Source: Tetrapisispora phaffii CBS 4417
Lineage: Eukaryota; Ascomycota; Saccharomycetes; Saccharomycetales; Saccharomycetaceae
Reading direction: 5' to 3'
Assembly: GCF_000236905.1 (NCBI RefSeq)
Contig: NC_016532.1
Span: forward strand, 310,001-374,000
Length of the DNA stretch: 64,000 nt
Shown here: positions 49,320 to 58,491 of the stretch, piece after piece
Numbering within the stretch: the stretch's first letter is position 1
Layout: every line of letters begins with the position of its first letter
Made by a program: the position numbers and the translations under genes
Notes under the pieces: generated by a model
What the model was told of the DNA's origin: nothing
Databases searched by the model: none
The model's input: only the letters and a program-made list of their open reading frames with translations

Positions 49320-49838
49320 ATGAGTTTCTTACCTTTTGTTGACGTTGAAGAGGTTGAGTACCAGGAACAGATAGAAAAGTTGTATGAAGAGACGAGAGAA
49401 CAAGTTATGGATGGGGCAGAGATGCATCCCGAGGTTGTCAAGATGCTTGCGGTCTCTGAATTAGACGAGAGGAAGCGTGCGATGCCTGATGACTGCGATG
49501 ACCCAGACAGTAAACGTAAACAGCCAAGGATTAGTTTACAACGGTATAGTATCGATGAAGGGAGTAGTGTGGAGAGTCTTATGATTAATGAGGCGTATCT
49601 GCGACACCAAGAGCTCGTGTTGAAGGAGCTCCTCCCGAAGACGATGATGAACCAATGGATAATAAATAATGAGTGTATGAAGGACGATGGACAACATTTA
49701 CAAGAGACAATGGACAGGCAACTGAAACAGATTGTGGATCTGAATAAGCATAGAGAGAGGTTGCAAATGGAAGGTAATGTTACTTTGCAAGAGTTGGAGA
49801 AACAATGGCATAACCAATTGATCAAGAATCTGCAATGA
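49320..49838 (+). CDS. SNT309: Prp19-complex subunit Snt309
   Basis: BCAS2/SPF27-family subunit of the NineTeen Complex that activates the spliceosome, 172 residues (175 in S. cerevisiae). The N-terminus MSFLPFVDVEEVEYQEQIEK and the C-terminal coiled coil (MDRQLKQIVDLNKHRERLQM, then ELEKQWHNQLIKN) are the family pattern. The ATG at 49320 is the first in frame; an upstream GTG extends it fortuitously. It precedes convergent RPL11, as YPR101W precedes YPR102C. A 183-codon antisense frame covers it but is a shadow. Confidence 0.9.
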   Translation: MSFLPFVDVEEVEYQEQIEKLYEETREQVMDGAEMHPEVVKMLAVSELDERKRAMPDDCDDPDSKRKQPRISLQRYSIDEGSSVESLMINEAYLRHQELVLKELLPKTMMNQWIINNECMKDDGQHLQETMDRQLKQIVDLNKHRERLQMEGNVTLQELEKQWHNQLIKNLQ

Positions 49839-50028
49839 TTTTTGCTTTCTCATTGACAATAATAAAACGGTTTAATATATAGACAGTTGTGCATTTGTAT
49901 GTAATTAGTCAACGGGCAGGAGCCGTTGATATATGTTTCAAAAGTATGGTATGTGTTTTTATTTCAAATATTAAGTTCCTAGAAAACGTATATAAAGAAT
50001 AAATATAATAATTTTTTCAGAGTTAAAT

Positions 50029-50553
50029 CTATTTGTTTAAAACATCAGCATCGTATTTTTGCTTGAACCAAGAGATAGTGTCTTCCTTGGAGGTCTTGTG
50101 GGAGTTACCGATGGTAGCTCTACATCTCTTTCTTCTAGCAATTCTAGCACCTGGTCTGCCCATGACGACGTAGAAATCCATACCGAAAATACCAATAGAT
50201 GGATCGTACTTGATACCTAAATCGATGTGTTCTTCAATACCGAAACCGAAGTTACCAGTAGCAGAGAAGTTTCTGTCTCTTAATTGATATTCCTTGACCT
50301 TTAGACCTCTTTCTATGATTTCTTCAGCCTTTGGACCTCTGACAGTGACGTGAACAGCGATCTTTTCGTTTCTTCTGATACCGAAAGTTCTGACTGTGTA
50401 TCTAGCCTTGGAGTGAACTGGAGTTTGACCAGATAATTGTTCTAAAACCTTGGAGGCTCTGGTTAATCTGTCACCAGATTCACCAACAGAAATGTTCAAG
50501 ACCAATTTCTCGATCTTCAATTCACGCATAACATTTTGAGCTTTAGCAGACAT
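50029..50553 (-). CDS. RPL11: 60S ribosomal protein L11 (uL5)
   Basis: Cytosolic large-subunit protein of 174 residues, the length of S. cerevisiae Rpl11A/B and nearly identical to it, from [20 protein letters not shown] to [13 protein letters not shown]. It binds 5S rRNA with L5 on the central protuberance. Strong codon bias (TCT, AAG, GAC, AGA, GGT) indicates very high expression. Rap1-type sites lie in the shared promoter with PRE2. RPL11A and RPL11B are duplicates on the two tracks merged here, so A or B cannot be assigned. Confidence 0.99.
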   Translation of the reverse strand: MSAKAQNVMRELKIEKLVLNISVGESGDRLTRASKVLEQLSGQTPVHSKARYTVRTFGIRRNEKIAVHVTVRGPKAEEIIERGLKVKEYQLRDRNFSATGNFGFGIEEHIDLGIKYDPSIGIFGMDFYVVMGRPGARIARRKRCRATIGNSHKTSKEDTISWFKQKYDADVLNK

Positions 50554-50994
50554 TTTGGCTATGATAACTTTGGATTGGTGAGTTTAAGACAGGATATAAA
50601 CAATGGCGAAAACGAACACCCTCTCTTTATATATACATCGAGATATCCAACTATATGTACATATAGCATCCACACATATCAGATGAAAATTCAATCAGAG
50701 GTTAAACAATTGACAAGCATTCTGCACTTCCAAGTTTCCAACACTTATCACAAACCAACCCATATGCAGCATCGGTAATCAGCGTACATACATGTTCAAC
50801 GAACTCATTGCTAGCTTTACCATCTCACACTATAGATGAGAACTGAAACTTTTCACACCTCATCACCTCCAATTTGAAAGAGTGGTGTGCGTCTGTGCGT
50901 CTGTCGGAACTTGGTTTTCGGCGCGTTCTCGGGCCGTTTTGCACGAAAACGGCGGAATCTTCAAAAAGCACAATTTCTCCAAAAAATAAAACTA

Positions 50995-51033
50995 CACCCA
51001 CACATCCTGCTCTAATACCTGGATGTGTGGGTT
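50995..51033. promoter_or_regulatory. Inverted pair of Rap1 sites, RPL11-PRE2 promoter
   Basis: ACACCCACACATCC at 50995-51008 on the plus strand, and the same core reversed (GGATGTGTGGGT) at 51022-51033. The two form a perfect 12-bp inverted repeat with a 13-bp spacer. The motif fits the Rap1 consensus ACACCCRYACAY, the standard activator site of yeast ribosomal protein genes. It lies 442 bp upstream of RPL11 and 245 bp upstream of PRE2. Confidence 0.8.
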
Positions 51034-51088
51034 TTGCAGTCACAGTTTATGTTGGAGAGGGTAACCCCATTTTTGCCGTTTTCCAAGC

Positions 51089-51097
51089 AGTGGCAAA
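51089..51097 (+). promoter_or_regulatory. PACE-like element upstream of PRE2
   Basis: AGTGGCAAA, one base from the proteasome-associated control element GGTGGCAAA bound by Rpn4, 181 bp upstream of the PRE2 start. Distance and orientation fit known proteasome promoters. Confidence 0.6.
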
Positions 51098-51277
51098 TTA
51101 ATAACCACACACACATACAAATATATAAACTTAATAACATATATATACAGATACAATGGTCTCTAGATATAAGTATATGTTTAATGATTTGGTTTCTTGG
51201 TGTGCTCGTGGCAACTGTTCATACTGGCTCAGACTTGTAAGGCACTCACTAAACTCACTGGCGAATACACATACAAG

Positions 51278-52138
51278 ATGCAGGCCATTGCTAACGGTTT
51301 CAACCAAAACTCTCTAATAAAAGAACTACAGTATGATAATGAAGATAATTTGAATGAGGACTTCATTTTGGGTAACAACAACTTCTCCAAAATTGCTCCT
51401 TCTTTGACTATGCCTCCTATCTCTGCTCCAAGAGACTTTTTAAGGGCTCATACCGACGATGCTACTAATCCAGACTGTAAAATTAAAATCGCACACGGTA
51501 CCACTACACTAGCGTTCAGGTTCCAAGGGGGGATCATCGTTGCAGTCGATTCAAGAGCCACTGCAGGTAATTGGGTTGCCTCTCAGACTGTCAACAAGGT
51601 TATAAGGATTAATCCTTTCTTGTTGGGTACCATGGCAGGTGGTGCAGCAGATTGTCAATATTGGGAAACTTGGTTAGGTTCCCAATGTAGATTACATGAA
51701 TTGAAAGAGAAGGAACGTATCTCCGTTGCTGCTGCTTCGAAAATTCTAAGCAACTTGGTTTATCAATACAAAGGTGCAGGTTTGTCAATGGGTACAATGA
51801 TTTGTGGTTACACTAAGAAAGAAGGTCCGACCGTCTACTACGTCGATTCTGATGGTACAAGATTAAAAGGTAACGTATTCTGTGTAGGTTCTGGTCAAAC
51901 TTTCGCCTATGGTGTTTTGGATTCAAACTATAAATGGGATTTAACAGTCGATGAAGCTTTATATCTAGGGAAAAGATCGATCCTGGCTGCTGCTCACAGA
52001 GATGCATATTCAGGTGGTTCAATTAATTTGTATCATGTCACTGAAAATGGTTGGGTCTATCATGGTAACCACGATGTCGGTTCGACTTTTTGGGAAATTA
52101 AAGAAAAGGAAGGTTCATTCAATAACGTCGTTGGTTGA
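51278..52138 (+). CDS. PRE2: 20S proteasome beta5 subunit Pre2
   Basis: Chymotrypsin-like catalytic subunit of the 20S proteasome, 286 residues (287 in S. cerevisiae). A propeptide of 74 residues ends in KIKIAHG, and autocatalytic cleavage exposes Thr75 in [20 protein letters not shown]. Asp and Lys of the active site lie in VDSRAT and the [13 protein letters not shown] segment. The frame opens with TTG 27 codons upstream; the ATG at 51278 gives the family's propeptide length. Followed by convergent FHL1 as in YPR103W-YPR104C. Confidence 0.98.
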   Translation: MQAIANGFNQNSLIKELQYDNEDNLNEDFILGNNNFSKIAPSLTMPPISAPRDFLRAHTDDATNPDCKIKIAHGTTTLAFRFQGGIIVAVDSRATAGNWVASQTVNKVIRINPFLLGTMAGGAADCQYWETWLGSQCRLHELKEKERISVAAASKILSNLVYQYKGAGLSMGTMICGYTKKEGPTVYYVDSDGTRLKGNVFCVGSGQTFAYGVLDSNYKWDLTVDEALYLGKRSILAAAHRDAYSGGSINLYHVTENGWVYHGNHDVGSTFWEIKEKEGSFNNVVG

Positions 52139-52410
52139 TTTATCACTATTTCTTATATATTAATTTTAAAAATTAACGACAGAACACATATATATTTATA
52201 TAAGATATATTTTTAGCATATATAAAGAATAAAATTATTACACCTTATAATTTTTAATGAATATAACACCTTCTATGTTTTTAAAAGAATTAATTATATA
52301 AATAATGTTATTTATGTATGCATTTCCTATAGATACATATATGCAGATGTACCTTAAATCATTTAAACTCTAATACGAAACCTCTTTGACTTTAATCAAA
52401 AATAAGTTTA

Positions 52411-55400
52411 TTAAGAATTATTATGGTTTTCGATATTCTCAGGATCGTTAAGTTCATCAACATCCATGGCCTCGATGTTATGACTTTTTTCTAACGAATT
52501 GTTATTGGCGATTGAAGTTATGCCTGAAGTATCGATGTTAAGATCGTCGCTGTGCTCAATCAAATCATTATCTTCCAATAATGCTTCCGATAATGCATCT
52601 TCAATCGAGACAGAAGTTGGGACAATGCTAACATTTGTCTTCTCCAAAGTATGGATATCTTCCAACTTTGAATCTAATATATCATCGGAAGTAGGACCCA
52701 CTTTTGTAACACCTGCAGTATCCTGCGTCTTAGTGTTCTGGTGAGAAATGGAAGTTTCGGCACCGGTTGTAGGATTATTACTATTCTCTGCTTCTAATTT
52801 ATCCGCAGCTGTATCTTCTTTACCGTTTGTGCCAGAGTTTTTATTCTGATATTCCACTTTACTTGCTGTTACTTTTGGTGTAGTCTTTTCAGGATCACCA
52901 ACCTCAACATCAGAATTATCTGATTCATCATTAGACTCACTTTCATCGCTGCTCGTTTCAGATCCAGAGTTATCCGACTTGTTATTTTCGTTTGTATTTT
53001 CCCCGTCCTCTTCATCATCCTCCCCTTCGGAACTAGATTCATTCGAACTATTGTCATCGCTGCTAGATTCACCTTCTTCCCCAGAAGAATCCGAGGCGGT
53101 GGATAAAGCTCTTTTCTTAGGTATAGTACGTTTTAGTTCAGGGGTAGGAGTAACACGGGCAGGCTGCCTAGGCTGGAAGAATCGTGATAATGATGTTGGA
53201 TCAAAGGAACTTCCACTGTTGGTACTCTTAGTTACTGGTGGGGTTGATTTTACAGAAGATTTTACCGGTTCAGTAGCACTACTATTATTAGCTGCAGTTG
53301 ATTTCTTAACCGAGCTACTTGCTAACGTTGACTGTTTCGCTTTAGGAGCAGGAGCAGATACCATTGCAGCCGATAAGGATAAATTGACTAGCTGTTTTAT
53401 CTTACCATTAGTTACTTTTGAGGTTGCTGCATTTACAGCAGCAGCTAAAATTAAATTCAGATGCTGAGGATTTTTATCCATTAACGCAGTTAATGGATTA
53501 CCCGTTATACCCTTATTTTTAGCTGCTTGTGTTACTTGATTTATTGTCATAGCCAGTGCTTGAGTTAATATCGAAGCTATGACTGGCTTTGAAAGGCCTT
53601 TTCTATCTTTGGTTAATATCATTAACTGCTCTTGTAAATATTTCATGGTTCTTTGATGATCGTCTACCTTATTTTCTTTGACAGTTGATCTATTTGCTGC
53701 GAGTGTCTGCGAAATATTCTGTTCTTTACCCGTTCCATCACTGCTACCAGACTTTTTTGTTCTGCTTGTCGTCTTACGTCCTTTTTGTTGGTCCAATTTC
53801 AGTTGGTTAGCTTGCGCCTTAGCAGCCGCATTTTCTGCTTGTTTTTTCTTTTGTAATTCTCTTTCTGCAATATGCTGTTCATCAAGGCCCCATAACCAAC
53901 CCTTTCCTTCTTTGGATATTTTTTTAAACGATTTATTTAGTGACAGGTTATGTCTCACAGAACTTTGCCAACCATCTGGACAGTACTTGTAATATGGAAA
54001 TAACTCCTTAATCCCAGAATATATCTCTGAAAGTGACATACCTTTTTGGGTGGAATATTTTTTAAGACAAGTGGTCAATAATGATGAATATGAAGATAAA
54101 GGTTTAGTTCTGTACTCTACAGGGATTTCGTTAATACTATAAACCTTCTTTGGTGGCTTTGGAGCTTTCTTTTCATCAGCAGCGGCTGCTTTAGCTTTCT
54201 TCTTTTTCGGACTAGCGATAGGCTTTTTATCTTCCTTTGTAGTCTGTGGTACAGTTTCTTTTGTATTAGTATCCTTTGCAACAGCAGTAGTTTTGGTTTT
54301 TGCTGTGCTTGGTTTTTTCTTTGATTTCTTAGTTGTATCTGTTTTAGAAACATTGGTTGCCGATTCGGCATTCTTAGTTTTGCTATTATTTTTCTCATTA
54401 CTTTTATCTTTCTCAGGCAATATGAATTGGAATGGTATTTGACCAATTTGGATTTTTGTGGTGTTTCGAAGTGGTACAGTATTACCTCTTTCAATAAAAA
54501 CATCATCTATAAAGGCACCGTTTTTACCTATTACAGACAATTCAAATCTTCCCGTTCCAAAATTGTAAAATATTTGTGCATGTCTCCTCGAGATTGATTT
54601 TGAAGGACCTAAATTAACGTCTACTTTATGTGAAAAATCATTATCTGATCTTCTGCCTATTATTACATGTAGAGTTTGTACATAAAATGTAAAACTCTGA
54701 AAATCTAGCCTAGCATATGCTGATATTGTTGGTTGTTCTTCGACTAATGGCATGCTTCCATCATTATTTGAAGATTTATTTTGGTTGCTAATGTTTGAAT
54801 TTGTTAATGAATGGCCACTAACTATATTATTTGTAGTTGATGCGTTGCTGATATTTTGATTCGGTATACGAGTGGAAGATGCAGGGAATTCATGATTCTT
54901 AAAAGTTGTTGGAGTTAAGGAATTTTTCCTTTGTCTATTGAACAAAGTATTTTTTTCGTAGATAATAGATTGGGGAGAATTCATTATTTTAAAGTGATCT
55001 GGATTGGGCTTTGATTCATTTGGGGTTTCTGTCGATAAAAATTTTTCCTCTTCTTTTTTAATCGTTTTATCACTTATTTCGCTATTAGTACTTGTTATTT
55101 CGTTTGCATTAGGATTTGTTTCGCCCTCTTTTGTATTTAACTGTACCTTATTATGTTTGTCGGTATTTCCAGTGGTCTCGTTATGTTCTTCTTGACTCTC
55201 AATTGTATCTTTTTTATCAATATCGGTGCTATTCAGTATATCATTTGCTGCCGAAAGAATTGCATCATTATGCTTTGAATCAAATTCCAGTAGTTTTGAG
55301 AAATCATGTTCAGGTAATTCTAACGAATGTATACCAGCTTCTATGTCGTGTTCATTAGGGTTCCCTACATTTGGCTCTTCATCTTTTATCCTTTCATAAT

Positions 55401-55506
55401 CTCTATACAGGAGACTATTATCTTCTGTAGATTTAATGTCTTCATTGGGTAACGCATCAGTGTTGATACTGTTTGCATTGGAACTTGCCGATAAGTCTTC
55501 GTTCAT
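52411..55506 (-). CDS. FHL1: Forkhead-like regulator of ribosomal protein genes Fhl1
   Basis: Transcription factor of 1031 residues (936 in S. cerevisiae) that sits at ribosomal protein promoters with Rap1 and recruits Ifh1 or Crf1. An FHA domain (about 260-365) contains VIIGRRSDNDFSHKVDVNLG, SKSISRRHAQIFYNF and ELSVIGKNGAFID. A forkhead domain (about 465-550) contains KPLSSYSSLLTTCL and SSVRHNLSLNKSFKKI. Lys/Ala-rich low-complexity runs sit between them. The C-terminal third has a dense Ser/Asp/Glu stretch (about 810-870). The gene is close to RPL11 and its Rap1 pair, but this proximity is inherited synteny. Confidence 0.97.
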   Translation of the reverse strand: MNEDLSASSNANSINTDALPNEDIKSTEDNSLLYRDYERIKDEEPNVGNPNEHDIEAGIHSLELPEHDFSKLLEFDSKHNDAILSAANDILNSTDIDKKDTIESQEEHNETTGNTDKHNKVQLNTKEGETNPNANEITSTNSEISDKTIKKEEEKFLSTETPNESKPNPDHFKIMNSPQSIIYEKNTLFNRQRKNSLTPTTFKNHEFPASSTRIPNQNISNASTTNNIVSGHSLTNSNISNQNKSSNNDGSMPLVEEQPTISAYARLDFQSFTFYVQTLHVIIGRRSDNDFSHKVDVNLGPSKSISRRHAQIFYNFGTGRFELSVIGKNGAFIDDVFIERGNTVPLRNTTKIQIGQIPFQFILPEKDKSNEKNNSKTKNAESATNVSKTDTTKKSKKKPSTAKTKTTAVAKDTNTKETVPQTTKEDKKPIASPKKKKAKAAAADEKKAPKPPKKVYSINEIPVEYRTKPLSSYSSLLTTCLKKYSTQKGMSLSEIYSGIKELFPYYKYCPDGWQSSVRHNLSLNKSFKKISKEGKGWLWGLDEQHIAERELQKKKQAENAAAKAQANQLKLDQQKGRKTTSRTKKSGSSDGTGKEQNISQTLAANRSTVKENKVDDHQRTMKYLQEQLMILTKDRKGLSKPVIASILTQALAMTINQVTQAAKNKGITGNPLTALMDKNPQHLNLILAAAVNAATSKVTNGKIKQLVNLSLSAAMVSAPAPKAKQSTLASSSVKKSTAANNSSATEPVKSSVKSTPPVTKSTNSGSSFDPTSLSRFFQPRQPARVTPTPELKRTIPKKRALSTASDSSGEEGESSSDDNSSNESSSEGEDDEEDGENTNENNKSDNSGSETSSDESESNDESDNSDVEVGDPEKTTPKVTASKVEYQNKNSGTNGKEDTAADKLEAENSNNPTTGAETSISHQNTKTQDTAGVTKVGPTSDDILDSKLEDIHTLEKTNVSIVPTSVSIEDALSEALLEDNDLIEHSDDLNIDTSGITSIANNNSLEKSHNIEAMDVDELNDPENIENHNNS

Positions 55507-56307
55507 TTAATATTGTATATCTATAATTGGTTATGCTTGCTTCCTCCTCTTTCAGTTTCTATCAGGTACCTGATGTATATTGTATGTGCAGTAGTATCGA
55601 CTTGTGATATAAAGTTCAAAATATAACAATGCAGACGTGACTTCTATTTTATTTTACTCTTTTCCAATCCTACAATTATGTATTAAAATAAACAAATTGT
55701 GTTAAATAGATGGGTTCTTTGTTTTCAGCTCCTAGTGTCTAACGGGAAAAGAAATTCTGGTTCCAGGTTATAAAAAAATAAATGAAATGTAATGTGTTTT
55801 GTTTTTTTTATAGACAATGTAGAAGTCTCAGGAAAAGATCTATTCCAAAGATTCAATACCTGACTTTCGTGAAATCTTTCTAAGTGACGTTATATCTGTA
55901 TGCATATAATGCTTACCTATTTGGAAATCATATGAAATATTTTAAAGGTTTTGTTTACTTGATACCAACTGTTTCATTAACTTTATTTATTTTTTGTTTA
56001 TAATATTTTTTTGTTATTTAGCGTTTGCCGTGAAAAGTGACTCTGAATTTGATCATAGTTAATCTACATAAAGCTAAAGTGAATCATTGATTAATTAGTA
56101 TTTAAATTATATTGACAAGGGCTTAGATGAAGGTACACTTAAAGATGCTCTAATATATTTTATTTAAGGATGCAGAGTTGAATATGGAATATAGCTTTTG
56201 TATATGCTTTGCGGCGAGGAAATGCAGGTGAAGAATGTCAAAAAAAAAAATATTAACGTAAAATTGAAACAAAACTGTACATGCACTGCAATATTTTGTG
56301 TTTATTT
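55507..56307. other. Intergenic region upstream of FHL1
   Basis: 800 bp between two minus-strand genes, AT-rich with T runs (55798-55812). No coding frame or RNA gene that I can support; a Rap1 or Reb1 site was not found. Confidence 0.4.
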
Positions 56308-56940
56308 TCAGTCAAAGTCTATTTCACCATTTATAATTGCATTCAACCTTCTTTCCTTTTCGGCATCTGATTGTCTTGTATTGATTTCTTCGTCTTTCTT
56401 GATTCTTATAGAATCATCGTTCATATTCCATATGTTAAAAACAGGATGCGCTGAATCGCAACCTTTCCCTAAGGGACAAAACCCTGTCAAATATCTTTGG
56501 CACAACGTCTTTGAGATGTGTCTTTTATTACAATTAGGGCCTTGGGCACAATAACCTAGTTCGTAGTCTTCACATTTCGGGATTTTGTTTAGTGGATCTA
56601 TGTGCAGGTATTGACACTCAGGAGTTTGAGTACAGAATCCATTTTTACTGAAGAATACACATTCAGGCATCTTTCTCAAATTATATTCGTGCAAGTATTC
56701 ACAATTATCATTTTTTTTGCATAACCCTCTTAACCAATGTTTACAGACAATTTTATTGTGGAAAATTGGTAACACATGCTTCTTGGGACAGTTATTCCCC
56801 AAAGGACATGAATCTGACGAGATGCCATTGTAATATTCACAAATTGGCCTGTCTGGGTCCAAAGATAAACTATATTCCTGTCTTAAAAACGGCTCAAATT
56901 TAAAATTATATTTATTTGTTTCTGGATGTACCACGCTCAT
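56308..56940 (-). CDS. YTH1: CCCH zinc-finger polyadenylation factor Yth1
   Basis: CPSF30-type subunit of the cleavage and polyadenylation factor, 210 residues (208 in S. cerevisiae). Five CCCH fingers are complete: [77 protein letters not shown] and [19 protein letters not shown]. Fingers 2-3 recognise the AAUAAA-like signal in this family. A short charged tail follows. Position fits YPR107C, with YPR105-106 genes missing between it and FHL1. Confidence 0.97.
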   Translation of the reverse strand: MSVVHPETNKYNFKFEPFLRQEYSLSLDPDRPICEYYNGISSDSCPLGNNCPKKHVLPIFHNKIVCKHWLRGLCKKNDNCEYLHEYNLRKMPECVFFSKNGFCTQTPECQYLHIDPLNKIPKCEDYELGYCAQGPNCNKRHISKTLCQRYLTGFCPLGKGCDSAHPVFNIWNMNDDSIRIKKDEEINTRQSDAEKERRLNAIINGEIDFD

Positions 56941-58491
56941 TGTGTTCTTGTATACCTATATTTATATCCTTTTATCTGGTATCTGGTATCTGTCTCTCGT
57001 TGCTTGATTCAGTAAGGACAACAAAAACACAACTTATATATGTCAAATCATTTAAATAAGTGTTAGTAATCAAATTATATCAATCATCGTTTTTACTTCC
57101 ATAACGTTCTTCCATTGCTTGACGCTGTTCGTGTTTGGTGATGACAGTTTGCGACAGTAAATGAGAAGCCAACGGCGGCAAAAATGAGTTGATATAAAGA
57201 GATACTTTCTTGCATTTTTGCTAATTATAAACTACTTTGTCATGCCATTCATAGAGTACTAAATGCAATGCTAACAGTTATATGTTCATATGATTGAAAT
57301 AAATTGTTAGAATATTTAAGTTTTGTTAGTAGATTGATGGGACTCCTTGAAAGAGATGGACTGGATATTCCTCAATCTGTTGGAAAGATGGCCAAATATT
57401 AAAAATAAAAATAAACATGTTTTGATGGAATTGGAAAGAAGCCAGTGGTAGCTATTTATCCACTGCATTAGCACTAGTGCATACATGGATGTTCTCTTTT
57501 GTTTTGAAGTATCTGGCTATAAGATTAGGCTATCGGTTATTTATTTAAGGTTGGCGGCTAAATTTACGATTCACTAGTATGGGGTGCAAGAGTTATATTA
57601 ACTGCAAGTGACAAAATACATCAAGGTCTCAACAGTTGAATAACAAATAAATGGTAGTTGCAATAAAACATACTGTGTGATTGCAAGAGTTACTGTTGGT
57701 CATACTTTCAAGATACGTCATGGGATCTCCTTTCTACTAACAAATCCAACTTTCTTTATGAAACATAAGGTTGAACAGAACTCTCGAGTCATCTGTAATA
57801 CCTAGAAGAGCTAAATTCCCTAACAGTTCCTGATATACTGGCATCTTCTTGTTAGCTAAGTTTACGAAAAAACAAGTGCCAGTTCGGTCATTAAGACCCG
57901 TGATAAAACATGATATATCTGCGATATGTCGATCAAGCTAAAACAAGACCCTCAAACTACTATTTCTTCATTGAGATAATACATGTTATTTTAACGAATA
58001 CTAAATTTAACATTCAAACACATTTTCATTAGAGAATCTGTTTGTTGCCTTCCTTTTGGATGTTTATTATGGTGCCATTTCGCTGAAAGAGGCATCGCGA
58101 ACTATTATGATTTTTAAATTCAACACAAATAGAAAAGTAAAATTGTCTCTATATTGTCGCAGCAACGTACTAAATTGGGTAAGAAACAATACAATATCAT
58201 TTTGTAAAAAATAATTTATCAAATGTTTTGGCGTGTGTCTCCAGTTTATTATCATTTCTAATTTAGAAATTTATTCGCATTTGGAGCGACTAAAATGTTT
58301 TGGTTAGGCATGTTGAATTTATTGATACTATATTTTTTATTAAAACAACTAGATTCACTGTTTATATTTGAACATTGACTTTTTAGTTATTGCATAAAGT
58401 AAAAGTATTTATAAAAGGATTAAAAGGCTTCTGTTAATATATTTACCTAAGATCATTTTCAGAGGGTCAAAGAAATAAAAATAATGTCAAA
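56941..58491. other. Long gene-free spacer between YTH1 and NNF2
   Basis: 1.55 kb with no supported gene. PIL1, PDC6 and CTT1, or RPN7, would fill it on the S. cerevisiae tracks. TACTAAC strings occur near 57062 and 57325 (minus) and 57736 (plus), but no GTATGT donor pairs with them. A 62-codon ATG-started minus frame (58067-58255) is the longest frame and is unremarkable. No tRNA A/B-box pair seen. Confidence 0.5.

Noticed and set aside
49274..49825. 183-codon minus-strand frame covering SNT309
   Set aside because: Antisense shadow of a conserved gene; Ser/Cys/Leu-rich sequence typical of reversed coding DNA.
54117..54506. 129-codon minus frame inside FHL1
   Set aside because: Alternative register of the Lys-rich low-complexity part of FHL1.
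58067..58255. 62-codon ATG-started minus frame
   Set aside because: Short, no conserved motif, no expression signals; chance frames of this size are common in AT-rich spacers.
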